NCBI GenBank assembly: GCA_903884105.1
Contig: CAISDJ010000079.1
Location: forward strand, 28,305-92,304
Length of the DNA: 64,000 bases
DNA from: an uncultured Pseudomonadota bacterium
GTDB taxonomy: Bacteria > Pseudomonadota > Gammaproteobacteria > Steroidobacterales > Steroidobacteraceae
Direction: 5' to 3'
Below, piece by piece: positions 44,784-54,124 of this stretch (the stretch's first letter is position 1; every line of letters begins with the position of its first letter). The notes below the pieces were generated by a model. It saw nothing but the letters and a program-made list of their open reading frames with translations, searched no databases and was not told the DNA's origin. A program made the translations under genes and the position numbers.

Positions 44784-45790
44784 CGGTGCACGCCCCCGCC
44801 CGTCTCCCTGGCCTGCACGCGCTGGAAGTACACGATCGGAACAACGAGGAAGATGAGCAGTGCGATCGCGACGGCGCTGGCGACCGGCCAGTCCCGATTG
44901 TTGAAGAACTCCGTCCACAGCACCTTGCCGATCATCAGCGACTCAGGGCCACCAAGCAGCGTCGGGATCACGAACTCACCCACCGCCGGAATGAAAACGA
45001 GCATGGAGCCGGCCAGGATGCCTGGCATCGACAGCGGCAGCGTAATCTTCATGAAAGCCTTGAAGGGGCCGCACCCCAGGTCCTGCGCGGCCTCGAGCAA
45101 CGTGAGGTCCATTTTTTCCAGGTTGGAATACAACGGCAGGATCATGAACGGCAGGTAAGAATAGACAATGCCGACATAGATCGCGAAATCCGTCTGCAGC
45201 ATGACGATGGGCTGGTCGATGACACCTGTCCACAGCAGGAAATTGTTGATGAGGCCATTGTTCTTCAAGATGCCGATCCAGGCGTATACCCTGAGCAGGA
45301 ATGACGTCCAGAACGGCAGGATGACCATCATCAGCAGGACGTTGCGCTTGGTACTGTCGGCGCGCGCAATCGCATAGGCCATCGGGTAGCCGATCAACAG
45401 ACAGAAGAACGTCGAGATGCCCGCGACCTTCAACGAGTTCAGGAAAGCCTTCCAGTAGAGGTTGTCCTCCAGCAGGAACAGGAAATTGCCGAAATTGAGC
45501 GTTAAGTTGACCGCCTTGTCCCCCACCCAGTGGACGAGAGGCTGGTACGGCGGCATCGCGATCTGCGTTTCGGAGAACGCGATCTTGAGAACGATGATGA
45601 ACGGGACCAGAAAAAACAGCAGTAGCCACAGGTAAGGCACTGCGATCACGAGCGTGCGCCCGGTGACACCCCACTTGAGCAGCCGAGCATGCGTCCAGCG
45701 ATGCGGCGCGAAGTGGTGGAGGACACGCAGGATCAGCTGCACACCTGTACTCAGACGCTGGCTCGTCGGACTTTCAGCGCGGCCCGTCAT
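44780..45790 (-). CDS. potH: Putrescine/spermidine ABC transporter permease (PotH/PotB type)
   Basis: 336 residues with six membrane segments after an N-terminal cytoplasmic part. 'WLLLFFLVPFIIVLKIAFSE' begins the permease, and the EAA loop reads 'LLEAAQDLGCGPFKAFMKI'. 'PYQPLVHWVGDKAVNLTLNF' forms the first periplasmic loop. Start ATG overlaps the potG stop and its own stop overlaps the potI start, so the three are translated together. Confidence 0.94.
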   Translation of the reverse strand: MTGRAESPTSQRLSTGVQLILRVLHHFAPHRWTHARLLKWGVTGRTLVIAVPYLWLLLFFLVPFIIVLKIAFSETQIAMPPYQPLVHWVGDKAVNLTLNFGNFLFLLEDNLYWKAFLNSLKVAGISTFFCLLIGYPMAYAIARADSTKRNVLLMMVILPFWTSFLLRVYAWIGILKNNGLINNFLLWTGVIDQPIVMLQTDFAIYVGIVYSYLPFMILPLYSNLEKMDLTLLEAAQDLGCGPFKAFMKITLPLSMPGILAGSMLVFIPAVGEFVIPTLLGGPESLMIGKVLWTEFFNNRDWPVASAVAIALLIFLVVPIVYFQRVQARETGGGVHR

Positions 45791-46929
45791 TCGCTGACGA
45801 CGACTGGACTGGAAGGATGCCAGTTCAAGTAGACGGGCTCCTCCCAGGTGATGCGGTCGTCGGCATGCCGCCAGGTATTCGGCTGCGTGACCCGCGCCAT
45901 CTTTCCGGAGTCGAGGCGTACGAGGTACGTCGACATGTCACCCATGTAGGCGATCTCCTTGACGATGCCATGCGCCATATTGTCTGCAGACGCGGGCTTG
46001 TCCCGCGACAGGACAATCTTTTCAGGCCGCACGGCTGCGAACACGACCGCACCCGGTGGCGAGCTGACGCCATGATCCACGTAGACATTGCCATCCAGGT
46101 CCGGACAGTGAATCCGGACATGACCCGGCTCGTCCTCGATGAGCCGGCCTTCGAACATGTTCACGGACCCGATGAACTCGGCGACGAACTTGCTGTTCGG
46201 GTACTCGTAGATTTCAGACGGGGTTCCGACCTGCACGATCTCGCCCGCGTTCATGACCCCGATGCGCGTCGACAGCGTCATGGCCTCTTCCTGATCGTGG
46301 GTTACGACGACAAAGGTGACGCCGAGCTGCTCCTGCAGGTTCACCAGTTCGAACTGCGTGTGTTCCCGAAGCTTCTTGTCGAGGGCCCCGAGCGGCTCAT
46401 CCAGCAGCAGCAACTTCGGCCGTTTGACCAATGCACGCGCCAGTGCGACTCGCTGCCGTTGACCACCGGAGAGCTGGTGCGGCTTGCGCTTGCCAAACTG
46501 GCCGAGCTTCACCATGTCGAGCATCTCCGTCACGCGCTGGCGGATCTCGGATTTCGGGACCTTGTCCTGGTGCAGCCCGAATGCCACGTTCTGCTCCACC
46601 GTCATGTGCGGAAACAACGCATAGGACTGGAACATCATGTTCACCGGCCGCTCATAGGGCGGAATACCGGCCATGTCGACGCCGTCGATGAAGATCTTGC
46701 CGGCGGTCGGCTCCTCGAATCCGGCCAGCATGCGCAACAGGGTCGTCTTGCCGCACCCCGAGCCTCCGAGCAGGCAGAACAGTTCCTTCTTGTAGATTTT
46801 CAGCGAAACATCATTGACGGCCATGAAGTCGCCGAACTTCTTGGTGACGCGATCGATGCGGATGTACGGCTCGGCTCCCGGGGCCTTCCACGGTTCGAAT
46901 CGCCCATCATTGCGTGCGCCTGAGGCCAT
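45787..46929 (-). CDS. potG: Putrescine/spermidine ABC transporter ATP-binding protein
   Basis: 380 residues. ABC ATPase: 'YIRIDRVTKKFGDFMAVNDV', Walker A 'GGSGCGKTT', Q loop, signature 'LSGGQRQRVALARALVK', Walker B 'LLLLDEPLGALD', switch His in 'VVTHDQEEAMTL'. A C-terminal TOBE domain (about 290-375) fits the PotA/PotG group. It drives polyamine uptake through PotHI. 128 nt separate it from potF, containing a strong hairpin. Confidence 0.95.
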   Translation of the reverse strand: MASGARNDGRFEPWKAPGAEPYIRIDRVTKKFGDFMAVNDVSLKIYKKELFCLLGGSGCGKTTLLRMLAGFEEPTAGKIFIDGVDMAGIPPYERPVNMMFQSYALFPHMTVEQNVAFGLHQDKVPKSEIRQRVTEMLDMVKLGQFGKRKPHQLSGGQRQRVALARALVKRPKLLLLDEPLGALDKKLREHTQFELVNLQEQLGVTFVVVTHDQEEAMTLSTRIGVMNAGEIVQVGTPSEIYEYPNSKFVAEFIGSVNMFEGRLIEDEPGHVRIHCPDLDGNVYVDHGVSSPPGAVVFAAVRPEKIVLSRDKPASADNMAHGIVKEIAYMGDMSTYLVRLDSGKMARVTQPNTWRHADDRITWEEPVYLNWHPSSPVVVSE

Positions 46930-46953
46930 GGTTCACCAGGGGTCGTGACACGG

Positions 46954-46981
46954 CCGGGTCCGGCGCGATGGCCGGACCCGG
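46954..46981. other. Strong intercistronic stem-loop between potF and potG
   Basis: CCGGGTCCGGC (46954-46964) and GCCGGACCCGG (46971-46981) form a perfect 11-bp GC stem with a 6-nt loop and no T tract. In binding-protein-first ABC operons such hairpins stabilise the 3' end of the binding-protein mRNA and lower expression of the membrane genes downstream. Confidence 0.7.
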
Positions 46982-47057
46982 GCATGATGGTAGACAGCGG
47001 CGCGCGTACCGACATCCGGGCGCGAGGGAGACTGCATCGGAGAGGCGCCGCTTGCCG

Positions 47058-48194
47058 CTACTGGCCGGTGCTGAACCGGGTCCAGGCGCGCGTCAGCAGC
47101 CGCGTGTATTCCTCGTTGGTCGCCAGTTCCGGGAACAGCTTGGCCTTGACCTCGGCAGTGGGATACACGCTCGGGTCATTCTTGACGACATCGCTGACGA
47201 ACTGGAATGACGCCGCGTTGCCGTTGGCATACTTGACGGTGTTGCTGTTGTTGGCGGCAACTTGCGGATCCATGAGGTAGTCGATGAACAGGTGCGCGTT
47301 GCCGACATGCTTGGCATCCGAAGGAATCGTCAGCATGTCGAACCAGATGACCGTACCTTCCTTCGGGATGGAATACTTGATCACCGTGCCCTGGCCTGCT
47401 TCCACCGCGCGGTCACGCGCCTGCAGCACATCTCCGCTGTAGCCGACCGCGATGCAGATGTCGCCATTCGCCAGATCCTCGATGTACTGCGAGGAGTTGA
47501 TCTTGCGGACAAAGGGGCGGATGGCGAGCAGCCGCTCTTCCACGAGGGCGAGGTCGGCAGCGTCCTGGCTGTTCGGATCCTTGCCGAGAATGGCGAGGAC
47601 GATGCTGCGGACATCGCTGGGTGCATCAAGGATGGAAATGCCGCAGTCCTTGAACTTGGCGGCGACCGCCGGATCGAAAATCAGCCGCCAGCTGTCGACC
47701 GGCGCGTCGGGCATGATGGCCTTGATCTTGGCTTCGTTGTAGCCGATGCCGTCGGTGCCCCAGAAGTAGTTGATGGAGTATTCGTTGCCCGGATCGTGGA
47801 GGGCAACCCGCTGCGTAATCTCCGGATCCATGTTGGCGAGGTTCGGGAGCTTCGACTTGTCGATCTTCTGGAAAACGCCCGCCTTGATCTGCCGCTCCAT
47901 GAACTGGGCCGACGGGACGACGACGTCGTAACCGGTATTGCCCGCAAGCAGCTTGGTTTCTAGCACTTCGTTGGAGTCGAAGACGTCGTAGTTCACCTTG
48001 ATGCCGGTCTTGGCGGTGAAGTTGGCGATGGTGTCTTCGGCGATGTAGTCGGACCAGTTGTAGACGTTGAGGACCTTCTCCTCAGCCCCTGCCGCCGCGG
48101 GCGACTGTGCCGCCTGATCTCCGCCGCCACCGCAACCGGCAAGTACCAGAACGACCGCCGATCCAACCAGGCCTGCGCGGAATCCGATATTCAT
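47058..48194 (-). CDS. potF: Putrescine/spermidine-binding protein
   Basis: 378 residues from ATG 48194. The signal 'GLVGSAVVLVLAGC' ends in a lipobox, so this binding protein is lipid-anchored, unlike E. coli PotF. PotD/PotF hallmarks: 'LNVYNWSDYIAEDTIANF', 'TGIKVNYDVFDSNEVLETKL', 'GYDVVVPSAQFMERQI', 'YSINYFWGTDGIGYN', 'IDYLMDPQVAANNSN'. It captures putrescine or spermidine and delivers it to PotGHI. First gene of the operon; a run of T on the plus strand at 48326-48332 lies upstream of it. Confidence 0.95.
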   Translation of the reverse strand: MNIGFRAGLVGSAVVLVLAGCGGGGDQAAQSPAAAGAEEKVLNVYNWSDYIAEDTIANFTAKTGIKVNYDVFDSNEVLETKLLAGNTGYDVVVPSAQFMERQIKAGVFQKIDKSKLPNLANMDPEITQRVALHDPGNEYSINYFWGTDGIGYNEAKIKAIMPDAPVDSWRLIFDPAVAAKFKDCGISILDAPSDVRSIVLAILGKDPNSQDAADLALVEERLLAIRPFVRKINSSQYIEDLANGDICIAVGYSGDVLQARDRAVEAGQGTVIKYSIPKEGTVIWFDMLTIPSDAKHVGNAHLFIDYLMDPQVAANNSNTVKYANGNAASFQFVSDVVKNDPSVYPTAEVKAKLFPELATNEEYTRLLTRAWTRFSTGQ

Positions 48195-48411
48195 GTGCAA
48201 CTCTCCCAAGGGCGCCAGTTCAGACCCGGGCAAGAGCACCTCGGGCCTCACGTGGGACGAGGTTATCGCACGCTGCCCGCGATGTGTAGGGTTCGACGGA
48301 CGTTGCAGGCCAATCGCCCGATTATTTTTTTGGGCCCGTGCCTGCGGATTGCCCGTCGCAGCCTGCAATTGGTGCGAGCCCCGGCTTCACCGTCCTGAAA
48401 CCGGGCCTGAC

Positions 48412-48768
48412 TCAGTCGCCGGAATAGGCACAGCCGCTCGTACAGGTCTCGTGAATGACGACCCGTGTCAGGCCGGGCACCACCGGTTTGACCTGCCCCC
48501 ACACCCAGTGCGCCAGGTTTTCGCTGGTCGGGTTTTCGAGGCCCTCGATCTCGTTGAGGTAGTGATGGTCCAGACGGTCGAACGTTGGCGCAAAAGCCCG
48601 CTTCAGGTCGGCGAAGTCCATGACCCAACCGGTGCCCGGATCGACTGGGCCGCCCACATGGATTTCGATTCGAAAGGAATGGCCGTGCAATCGGGAGCAC
48701 TTGTGGCCTGGCGGAACATTCGGCAGCCGATGGGCTGCTTCGACGGTGAAGACGCGGAAGATTTCCAT
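48412..48768 (-). CDS. queD: 6-carboxy-5,6,7,8-tetrahydropterin synthase
   Basis: 118 residues from ATG 48768. Converts dihydroneopterin triphosphate to 6-carboxytetrahydropterin in queuosine synthesis. Zinc and catalytic residues are visible: His in '[11 protein letters not shown]', Cys and HGH in '[14 protein letters not shown]', the 'WVMDFADLK' block, 'LDHHYLNEI' and Glu/Cys near the end in '[11 protein letters not shown]'. Length fits the family (about 120). Other queuosine genes are not nearby. The zinc-ribbon protein gene ends 86 nt upstream. Confidence 0.95.
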   Translation of the reverse strand: MEIFRVFTVEAAHRLPNVPPGHKCSRLHGHSFRIEIHVGGPVDPGTGWVMDFADLKRAFAPTFDRLDHHYLNEIEGLENPTSENLAHWVWGQVKPVVPGLTRVVIHETCTSGCAYSGD

Positions 48769-48854
48769 GGCGGGATCGGTCAATTGGCCTGAAGATCGGC
48801 GTCTGGGTCCGTCTTCAAGAAATCCAAAGGGTTGATGCGTGCTCCAGGCACGCC

Positions 48855-49253
48855 TCAGGCAACTTTCTTCAGGACTCCGGCCGACTTGCGCTTGCGCGTA
48901 ACGCAGCTGCACGCGCCACAGGTGCAGCGGATGGCGCTGCAATCACCGCAGACCGCGAAATCCACCGAGCCGAAATGCCGGCGGCAATGCTCGCAATAGG
49001 CCTTTTTGCCCGACGGGCGAGCCGTCCGATAGGTATTGAGCACCACGCGATGCTTGCGCAGCAGCTCGTCCCCACAGGCCGCCATGTCCTTGTAGACGAT
49101 ATCGCGACGGAACGTGGTAGCGCTCATCGTGTCGATCTTGAACAGGCGCACCTGTTCCGCAGGCAGGCTGAGCTGGGCGAGACGGTCGAAAATGACCACA
49201 CCCAACTTGGGATGAAACGAGATCTGGAAGGGATCGACAGTCACAGCAGTCAC
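48855..49253 (-). CDS. Hypothetical protein with Cys-rich zinc-ribbon-like tail
   Basis: About 132 residues if GTG 49253 is used; TTG 49280 or ATG 49127 are other options, so the start is uncertain. The N-terminal half is a plain mixed domain ('[20 protein letters not shown]', '[20 protein letters not shown]'). The C-terminal third carries '[11 protein letters not shown]', '[17 protein letters not shown]', nine Cys in about 32 residues, consistent with one or two zinc sites. No family recognised. It lies between queD and rlmKL on the same strand. Confidence 0.6.
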   Translation of the reverse strand: MTAVTVDPFQISFHPKLGVVIFDRLAQLSLPAEQVRLFKIDTMSATTFRRDIVYKDMAACGDELLRKHRVVLNTYRTARPSGKKAYCEHCRRHFGSVDFAVCGDCSAIRCTCGACSCVTRKRKSAGVLKKVA

Positions 49254-49397
49254 GAGACAGACCTTGGGTTTCGACAGCAAAGAATCCGGACCGGTCTATT
49301 CTGGTGCAGCGCAAAAGGGTATGCAACCTGAAAACCCTGAATTGGCTGGAAAATTTGCCTGTTTTTCCCGCGAGTCCAGGGTGCCGGGCCGGTCAGG

Positions 49398-51587
49398 TCA
49401 GCTGATTGCCTTGGGGGTCAACATAAAGCAGCAGTGAATCCGGGCATTGCGTTCGAAATCCTTAGGGATGGTGGAGCGGGTGACGTCCTCGACGATGAAG
49501 CCTGCGAGCCCGTGGGTGTCGAGCCGGAACCGCGTGTAGTTGTTCGAGAAGACGATCGCGCCCCCCGGTGCCAGCAACCGGGCTGCCTGTTGCAGCAACC
49601 CAACGTGGTCGCGTTGCACCTCGAAATCGTCCTCCATGCGCTTGGAGCGGGAGAACGTCGGCGGATCGATGAAGATCAGGTCGTAGGCACGGTGCCCGCG
49701 CTCGCTCTCTTCTGCAAGCCATTGCAGGCAGTCCGCCTGGACAAATCCATGCTCCGGGCCCGCCAGCTTGTTGAGCGCCAGATTGCGCTTGGCCCAGTCG
49801 AGATAGGTTCTCGACATGTCCACCGTCGTCGTCGTCGCTGCCCTGCAGCCCGCCGCATACACGGTCACCGAGCCTGTATAGGCAAAGAGGTTCAGGAAGC
49901 GCTTGCCCGCAGCCAGCTCACCGACCCTCGCTCTCGTCAACCGGTGATCCAGAAACAGCCCGGTATCCAGGTAGTCGGTGAAATTGACCAGGAACTCGTA
50001 GGCCCCTTCGCGAACCCGATGGAACTCCCGTTGCTCGTCGACCTTCTCGTACTGGGTCGCCCCCTTCTGCGGCCGGCGTGTCCTCACGTGCATGCGCTCT
50101 CTCGGCACACCGATCACTTCTGGGATCACGGACAGCGCTTCCCAACGCCTCAGCCTCGCGCCTTCCCTGTCAACGCTGTCTGGCGGAGCGTATTCCTGCA
50201 CATAGACATGCTGCCCCGCTGCCTCGCCATTGCCGTAGATGTCGATGGCGAACGAATACTCGGGCATGTCCGCATCATAGACACGATAGCAATACACGTC
50301 CGAGCGCCGCGCCCACGTGCGCAGCGTCTTGAAGTTCTTGGCCAATCGATTGCCAAACATCTGCGCACCGGGTCGCTGCCTGGACACCGCGAGCTTGTCC
50401 TCTTCCGTAGGACGCGTCTCGGGCGTGTCGAAGTGCTCCGCGGCGACATCGAAACGCAGCAGGCGGCATTCGATCAAGCCGTTGAACAGGGTATGACTGC
50501 GACGGGCATGGATGCCGATCTCTCGTGCGAGCCGCGGATTGCCTGTAAAGACAACCGCCCGCCAGCCTACGAACTGCTCACGCAGGCGACTGCCCAGCTC
50601 TGCGTACAACCCCTTGAGTGCCTCAACATCGCCGATCCGTTCGCCGTACGGAGGATTCGCGGCGACGAGGCCCGGCACGGGATGCTCGCACACCAGATCG
50701 CGAAGGTCGCGGCGCTCGAAATGCACGCTGCCGGTGAGCCCGGCGCGGCCGGCATTCTCGATCGCGGCCCGGACGGCCTGCGGCTCGGCATCGTAGCCGC
50801 GCAGAACGCGACCGGCATTCTGTGCCCCACCCTGTGCCCGGCGTTCGCTCGCTTCCTCGTGCAGACGCGTCCACAAGATGGCGTCGTGCCCTTTCCAGCG
50901 CAGGAATCCGAAATAGTCGCGGCCAAGTCCTGGAGCGATGTCCTGCGCCATGTACGCGGCTTCGATCACCAGCGTTCCCGAACCACACATCGGGTCGACG
51001 AATCCACCCTTCTCCCGTGCGATGGCCGGCCACCCCGAGCGCAGCAGAATCGCGGCCGCCAGGTTTTCCTTGAGCGGTGCCGCCACGCCCCGCAATCGGT
51101 AACCCCGTCGATGCAGGCTCTCGCCGGAGAGGTCGATGGCGAGGGTCGCGCGATCGCGATTGAGATGGACGTTGATGCGAACGTCCGGGCGCTCCACATC
51201 AATAGAGGGACGCTCGCCGAACCGATCGCGAAACTGGTCGACGATGGCGTCCTTGGTCTTCATCGCCCCGAAGTGCGTGTGCGTGATGCCCGTGGACGAC
51301 CCGGCGAAATCGATGGCCAAGGTGCCCGACGTATCAAGATGCAGGAACCAGTCGATTGCCTGGACGCCGGCATACAGCGCCTGCGCCGTCGTGGCATCGG
51401 CCTCCCCGATCGGCATCAATACGCGATTGGCAGTGCGCGACCACAGGCAGGCGCGGTAGGCAGTCTCAAGCGTGCCTTCAAAATACACGCCAGTCTTGAT
51501 CTCGCGGGTTTGCGTGCCGCCAAACTCCTTGAGCTCAGTGGCAAGCAGATCGGCTACGCCCGGTGGGCAGGAAGCGAAGAATTGCAT
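49398..51587 (-). CDS. rlmL: Bifunctional 23S rRNA (guanine) methyltransferase RlmKL
   Basis: 729 residues from ATG 51587; the track-length version adds repeat-derived residues. Methylates G2445 (N2, RlmL half) and G2069 (N7, RlmK half) of 23S rRNA. Domains: THUMP (about 45-155), RlmL Rossmann domain with 'FVDPMCGSGTLVIEA' near residue 195 and 'NPPYGERIG' near 310, and RlmK domain with 'FLNLFAYTGSVTVYA' and 'IFIDPPTFSRSKRM'. Length matches fused gammaproteobacterial enzymes (about 700-730). Its leader holds the G-rich heptamer array. Confidence 0.96.
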   Translation of the reverse strand: MQFFASCPPGVADLLATELKEFGGTQTREIKTGVYFEGTLETAYRACLWSRTANRVLMPIGEADATTAQALYAGVQAIDWFLHLDTSGTLAIDFAGSSTGITHTHFGAMKTKDAIVDQFRDRFGERPSIDVERPDVRINVHLNRDRATLAIDLSGESLHRRGYRLRGVAAPLKENLAAAILLRSGWPAIAREKGGFVDPMCGSGTLVIEAAYMAQDIAPGLGRDYFGFLRWKGHDAILWTRLHEEASERRAQGGAQNAGRVLRGYDAEPQAVRAAIENAGRAGLTGSVHFERRDLRDLVCEHPVPGLVAANPPYGERIGDVEALKGLYAELGSRLREQFVGWRAVVFTGNPRLAREIGIHARRSHTLFNGLIECRLLRFDVAAEHFDTPETRPTEEDKLAVSRQRPGAQMFGNRLAKNFKTLRTWARRSDVYCYRVYDADMPEYSFAIDIYGNGEAAGQHVYVQEYAPPDSVDREGARLRRWEALSVIPEVIGVPRERMHVRTRRPQKGATQYEKVDEQREFHRVREGAYEFLVNFTDYLDTGLFLDHRLTRARVGELAAGKRFLNLFAYTGSVTVYAAGCRAATTTTVDMSRTYLDWAKRNLALNKLAGPEHGFVQADCLQWLAEESERGHRAYDLIFIDPPTFSRSKRMEDDFEVQRDHVGLLQQAARLLAPGGAIVFSNNYTRFRLDTHGLAGFIVEDVTRSTIPKDFERNARIHCCFMLTPKAIS

Positions 51588-51611
51588 AGTGGAAAAGGCG
51601 ACCAGCGATGA

Positions 51612-51746
51612 GGGGTGAGGGGTGAGGGGTGAGGGGTAAAGGGTAAGGGGTGAGGGGTGAGTGATTGGCGATGAGCGATTGGGGACGGACAACTCGTGAG
51701 GAATACCCGCTCCGACCAATCACCAGTCGCTCGTCGCTAGTCGCTT
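51612..51746. repeat. Degenerate 7-bp repeat array with inverted second arm
   Basis: Seven heptamers run from 51612 to 51660 (GGGGTGA three times, GGGGTAA, AGGGTAA, GGGGTGA twice). They continue into GTGATTG-GCGATGA-GCGATTG and, after about 40 nt, an inverted arm CAATCAC-CAGTCGC-TCGTCGC-TAGTCGC (51718-51745) that includes the aguB stop. The plus strand is G-quadruplex-prone. It fills the spacer between aguB and rlmKL. Confidence 0.85.
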
Positions 51747-52615
51747 CTAGTGACCCCGTCCAGCGTCAGGAGCGGACCGTACAGGTCCGGACGCCGATCC
51801 CGGAAAACACCCCAGGCGCGACGATACTCGCCGAGGGCGGTGAGATCGAAAGTTGCGGTCAAGACCGCTTCGGTACTGCGATCGGCCTCTGCCAGCAAGG
51901 CACCGGTGTGATCCACAATGAACGACGAACCGTAGTACGTCACGCTCCACGGCCCGCCACGCTCGGTACCAATGCGGTTGGAGGCAATGAGCGGCATGAT
52001 GTTGGCGGCGGCATGACCTTGCATGGTCCTGCGCCAATGATCGCGGGAATCGAGCGAGGGGTCTTGCGGTTCGGCGCCGATCGCGGTCGGGTACAGCAGG
52101 ATCTCTGCGCCTTTGAGCGCCATCGCCCGTGCGCACTCTGGAAACCACTGGTCCCAGCAGATCCCGACGCCGATGCGTCCGAACTGCGTCTGCCATACGC
52201 GAAAGCCGGTATCACCCGGGGAAAAGTAGAACTTCTCGTGATATCCGGGGCTCTCCGGAATATGTGACTTGCGGTATGTACCGAGCACCTCGCCGCCCGC
52301 GTCCACTATCGCAACACTGTTATAGAAAGCCGTGCCCGCACGCTCGAACACGCTGACCGGCAGCACGACCCCGAGCTCACGCGCGAGGGACGCGAAGCGC
52401 GCGACGGCAGGATTTTCCGCAATCGGCAGGGCCAGGTCGAAGTGGCGTGTGTCGTGTTCAATGCAGAAATAAGGCGTTTCGAACAACTCCTGGATCAGGA
52501 TGACATTCGCCCCCTGTGCAGCCGCTCGCCTGACCAGCGACTCTGCCTTGTCGAGATTTGCAGTCCGGTCGCGTCCGCACGCGAATTGCGTAGCGGCCAC
52601 GGTCACTGTTGTCAC
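51737..52615 (-). CDS. aguB: N-carbamoylputrescine amidohydrolase
   Basis: 292 residues from GTG 52615, which overlaps the aldehyde dehydrogenase TGA (GTGA). Nitrilase-superfamily triad: Glu in 'LIQELFETPYF', Lys in 'YRKSHIPESPGYHEKFYF', Cys in 'IGVGICWDQWFPECAR'. The 'SPGYHEKFYFSPGDTGF' segment is typical of AguB. It hydrolyses N-carbamoylputrescine to putrescine, CO2 and ammonia, completing the pathway begun by aguA at 30.8-31.9 kb. Its last codons run into the heptamer repeat. Confidence 0.95.
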   Translation of the reverse strand: MTTVTVAATQFACGRDRTANLDKAESLVRRAAAQGANVILIQELFETPYFCIEHDTRHFDLALPIAENPAVARFASLARELGVVLPVSVFERAGTAFYNSVAIVDAGGEVLGTYRKSHIPESPGYHEKFYFSPGDTGFRVWQTQFGRIGVGICWDQWFPECARAMALKGAEILLYPTAIGAEPQDPSLDSRDHWRRTMQGHAAANIMPLIASNRIGTERGGPWSVTYYGSSFIVDHTGALLAEADRSTEAVLTATFDLTALGEYRRAWGVFRDRRPDLYGPLLTLDGVTRSD

Positions 52616-54111
52616 GACAGATCCACCCAGGTTGTCTTCAATTCCGTGTACTTGTCGAAGGCGTGCAGCGACTTGTCGCGACCGGAGCCCGATTGCTTGA
52701 AGCCGCCAAAGGGCACGGTGATGTCGTCCGCATCGTAGCAATTCACGTAGACCATGCCCGCTCGCAGCGATCGGGCCATGCGATGCGCTGCGGTGATGTC
52801 GCGCGTCCACACGGCGGCGGCCAGGCCATAGATCACATCATTGCCGAGGCGAACGGCTTCGGCGGCATCCTTGAATGTCATTGTTGCCAGCACGGGCCCG
52901 AAGATCTCCTCGCGCGCGATCTTCATCGTGCCCGACACCTGATCGAAGACCGTCGGCTGCACGTAGAACCCACCTGTGCCCTGCCGCACCTGATTTCCAC
53001 CGGTGCGCAGCACTGCACCTTCGGAGCGACCCGATTCGATGTAGCCAAGCACGCGACGCATCTGCAGATCGTCAACCAGCGCACCCAGGGTGGTGGCGGG
53101 ATCAAGGGGATCGCCGGGCTCGAGCGTACGGGCGATCGCGAGCACCTTCTCGAGCAGCTCGTCCCGAATCGACTCCTGCACCAGCAGGCGCGACCCTGCC
53201 GAACACATCTCGCCCTGGTTGAAGAAGATGGCAGAGGCTGCCGCGCTCGCGGCACGATCGAGATCCGGGCAATCCGCCATCACGATGTTCGGCGACTTGC
53301 CTCCGCACTCGAGCCACACGCGCTTCATGTTCGACTGGCCGGCATACTCCAGCATGCGCTTGCCCGTCACCGTCGAACCGGTGAACGCAATACAGTCGAC
53401 ATCCATGTGCAGCGCCAGTGCCTTGCCGGCGGGATCGCCGAGGCCCGGCAGCACATTGAGCACTCCATCCGGCAGGCCGGCTTCGACCGCGAGTGCGGCG
53501 ATGCGGATAGCCGTCAGCGGCGACTTCTCCGATGGCTTGAGGACCACCGAATTGCCGGCAGCCAGCGCAGGACCGAGCTTCCATGACGCCATGATCAGCG
53601 GAAAATTCCAGGGCACGATCGCACCGACGACACCAATGGGCTCGCGGGTGATCATCGCCAGCGCGCCCGGTCCCGTCGGCGCAATTTCGTCATACAACTT
53701 GTCGACCGCCTCTGCATACCATGCGATGCAGCGCGCCGAGGCCGGAACATCCACGCGCAGGCTATGGGTGATCGGCTTGCCCACATCCAGCGTCTCGAGC
53801 AGCGCAAGCTCCTCTGCGTGCGCCCGAATCAGGTCCGCGAAACGCAGCAACACCTTCTTGCGGGACGCCGGGGATTGCTGTGACCAGCGGCCATCTTCAA
53901 ACGCCTTTCTGGCCGAGGCCACCGCGCAATCGACATCGTCGGCTTGCGACGAGGCCACCGCGCCCAGCAGGCGGCCGTCAATTGGACTGATGCAATCGAA
54001 GGTGGCGCCGGAGAGCGCATTGACATACTTGCCATCAATGAATGCCTGGCCGGGGATGGATACCTGCCCGGCCCGGGCTTGCCAGTCGGCGGATAGGGGC
54101 TTGGATGACAT
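52612..54111 (-). CDS. Aldehyde dehydrogenase, PuuC-like
   Basis: 499 residues from ATG 54111. NAD(P)-dependent ALDH motifs: 'PWNFPLIMASWKLGPALAAG', 'AFTGSTVTGKRML', 'LECGGKSPNIV' with the catalytic Glu, and 'FFNQGEMCSAGSRLL' with the nucleophile Cys near residue 300. It resembles gamma-glutamyl-gamma-aminobutyraldehyde/4-aminobutanal dehydrogenases; neighbours (AguB, PuuR-like regulator, omega-aminotransferase) support oxidation of aminoaldehydes from putrescine. Other small aldehydes remain possible. It sits between the regulator (13-nt gap) and aguB (overlap). Confidence 0.92.
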   Translation of the reverse strand: MSSKPLSADWQARAGQVSIPGQAFIDGKYVNALSGATFDCISPIDGRLLGAVASSQADDVDCAVASARKAFEDGRWSQQSPASRKKVLLRFADLIRAHAEELALLETLDVGKPITHSLRVDVPASARCIAWYAEAVDKLYDEIAPTGPGALAMITREPIGVVGAIVPWNFPLIMASWKLGPALAAGNSVVLKPSEKSPLTAIRIAALAVEAGLPDGVLNVLPGLGDPAGKALALHMDVDCIAFTGSTVTGKRMLEYAGQSNMKRVWLECGGKSPNIVMADCPDLDRAASAAASAIFFNQGEMCSAGSRLLVQESIRDELLEKVLAIARTLEPGDPLDPATTLGALVDDLQMRRVLGYIESGRSEGAVLRTGGNQVRQGTGGFYVQPTVFDQVSGTMKIAREEIFGPVLATMTFKDAAEAVRLGNDVIYGLAAAVWTRDITAAHRMARSLRAGMVYVNCYDADDITVPFGGFKQSGSGRDKSLHAFDKYTELKTTWVDLS

Positions 54112-54124
54112 CGGGTGCACTCGT

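Noticed and set aside
45817..46923. 368-codon plus-strand frame opposite potG
   Set aside because: Exact antisense of the ABC ATPase; no independent features.
49434..51611. 725-codon plus-strand frame opposite rlmKL
   Set aside because: Antisense shadow: the minus frame has complete THUMP and methyltransferase motifs; the plus frame is rich in Arg/His with no family signal.
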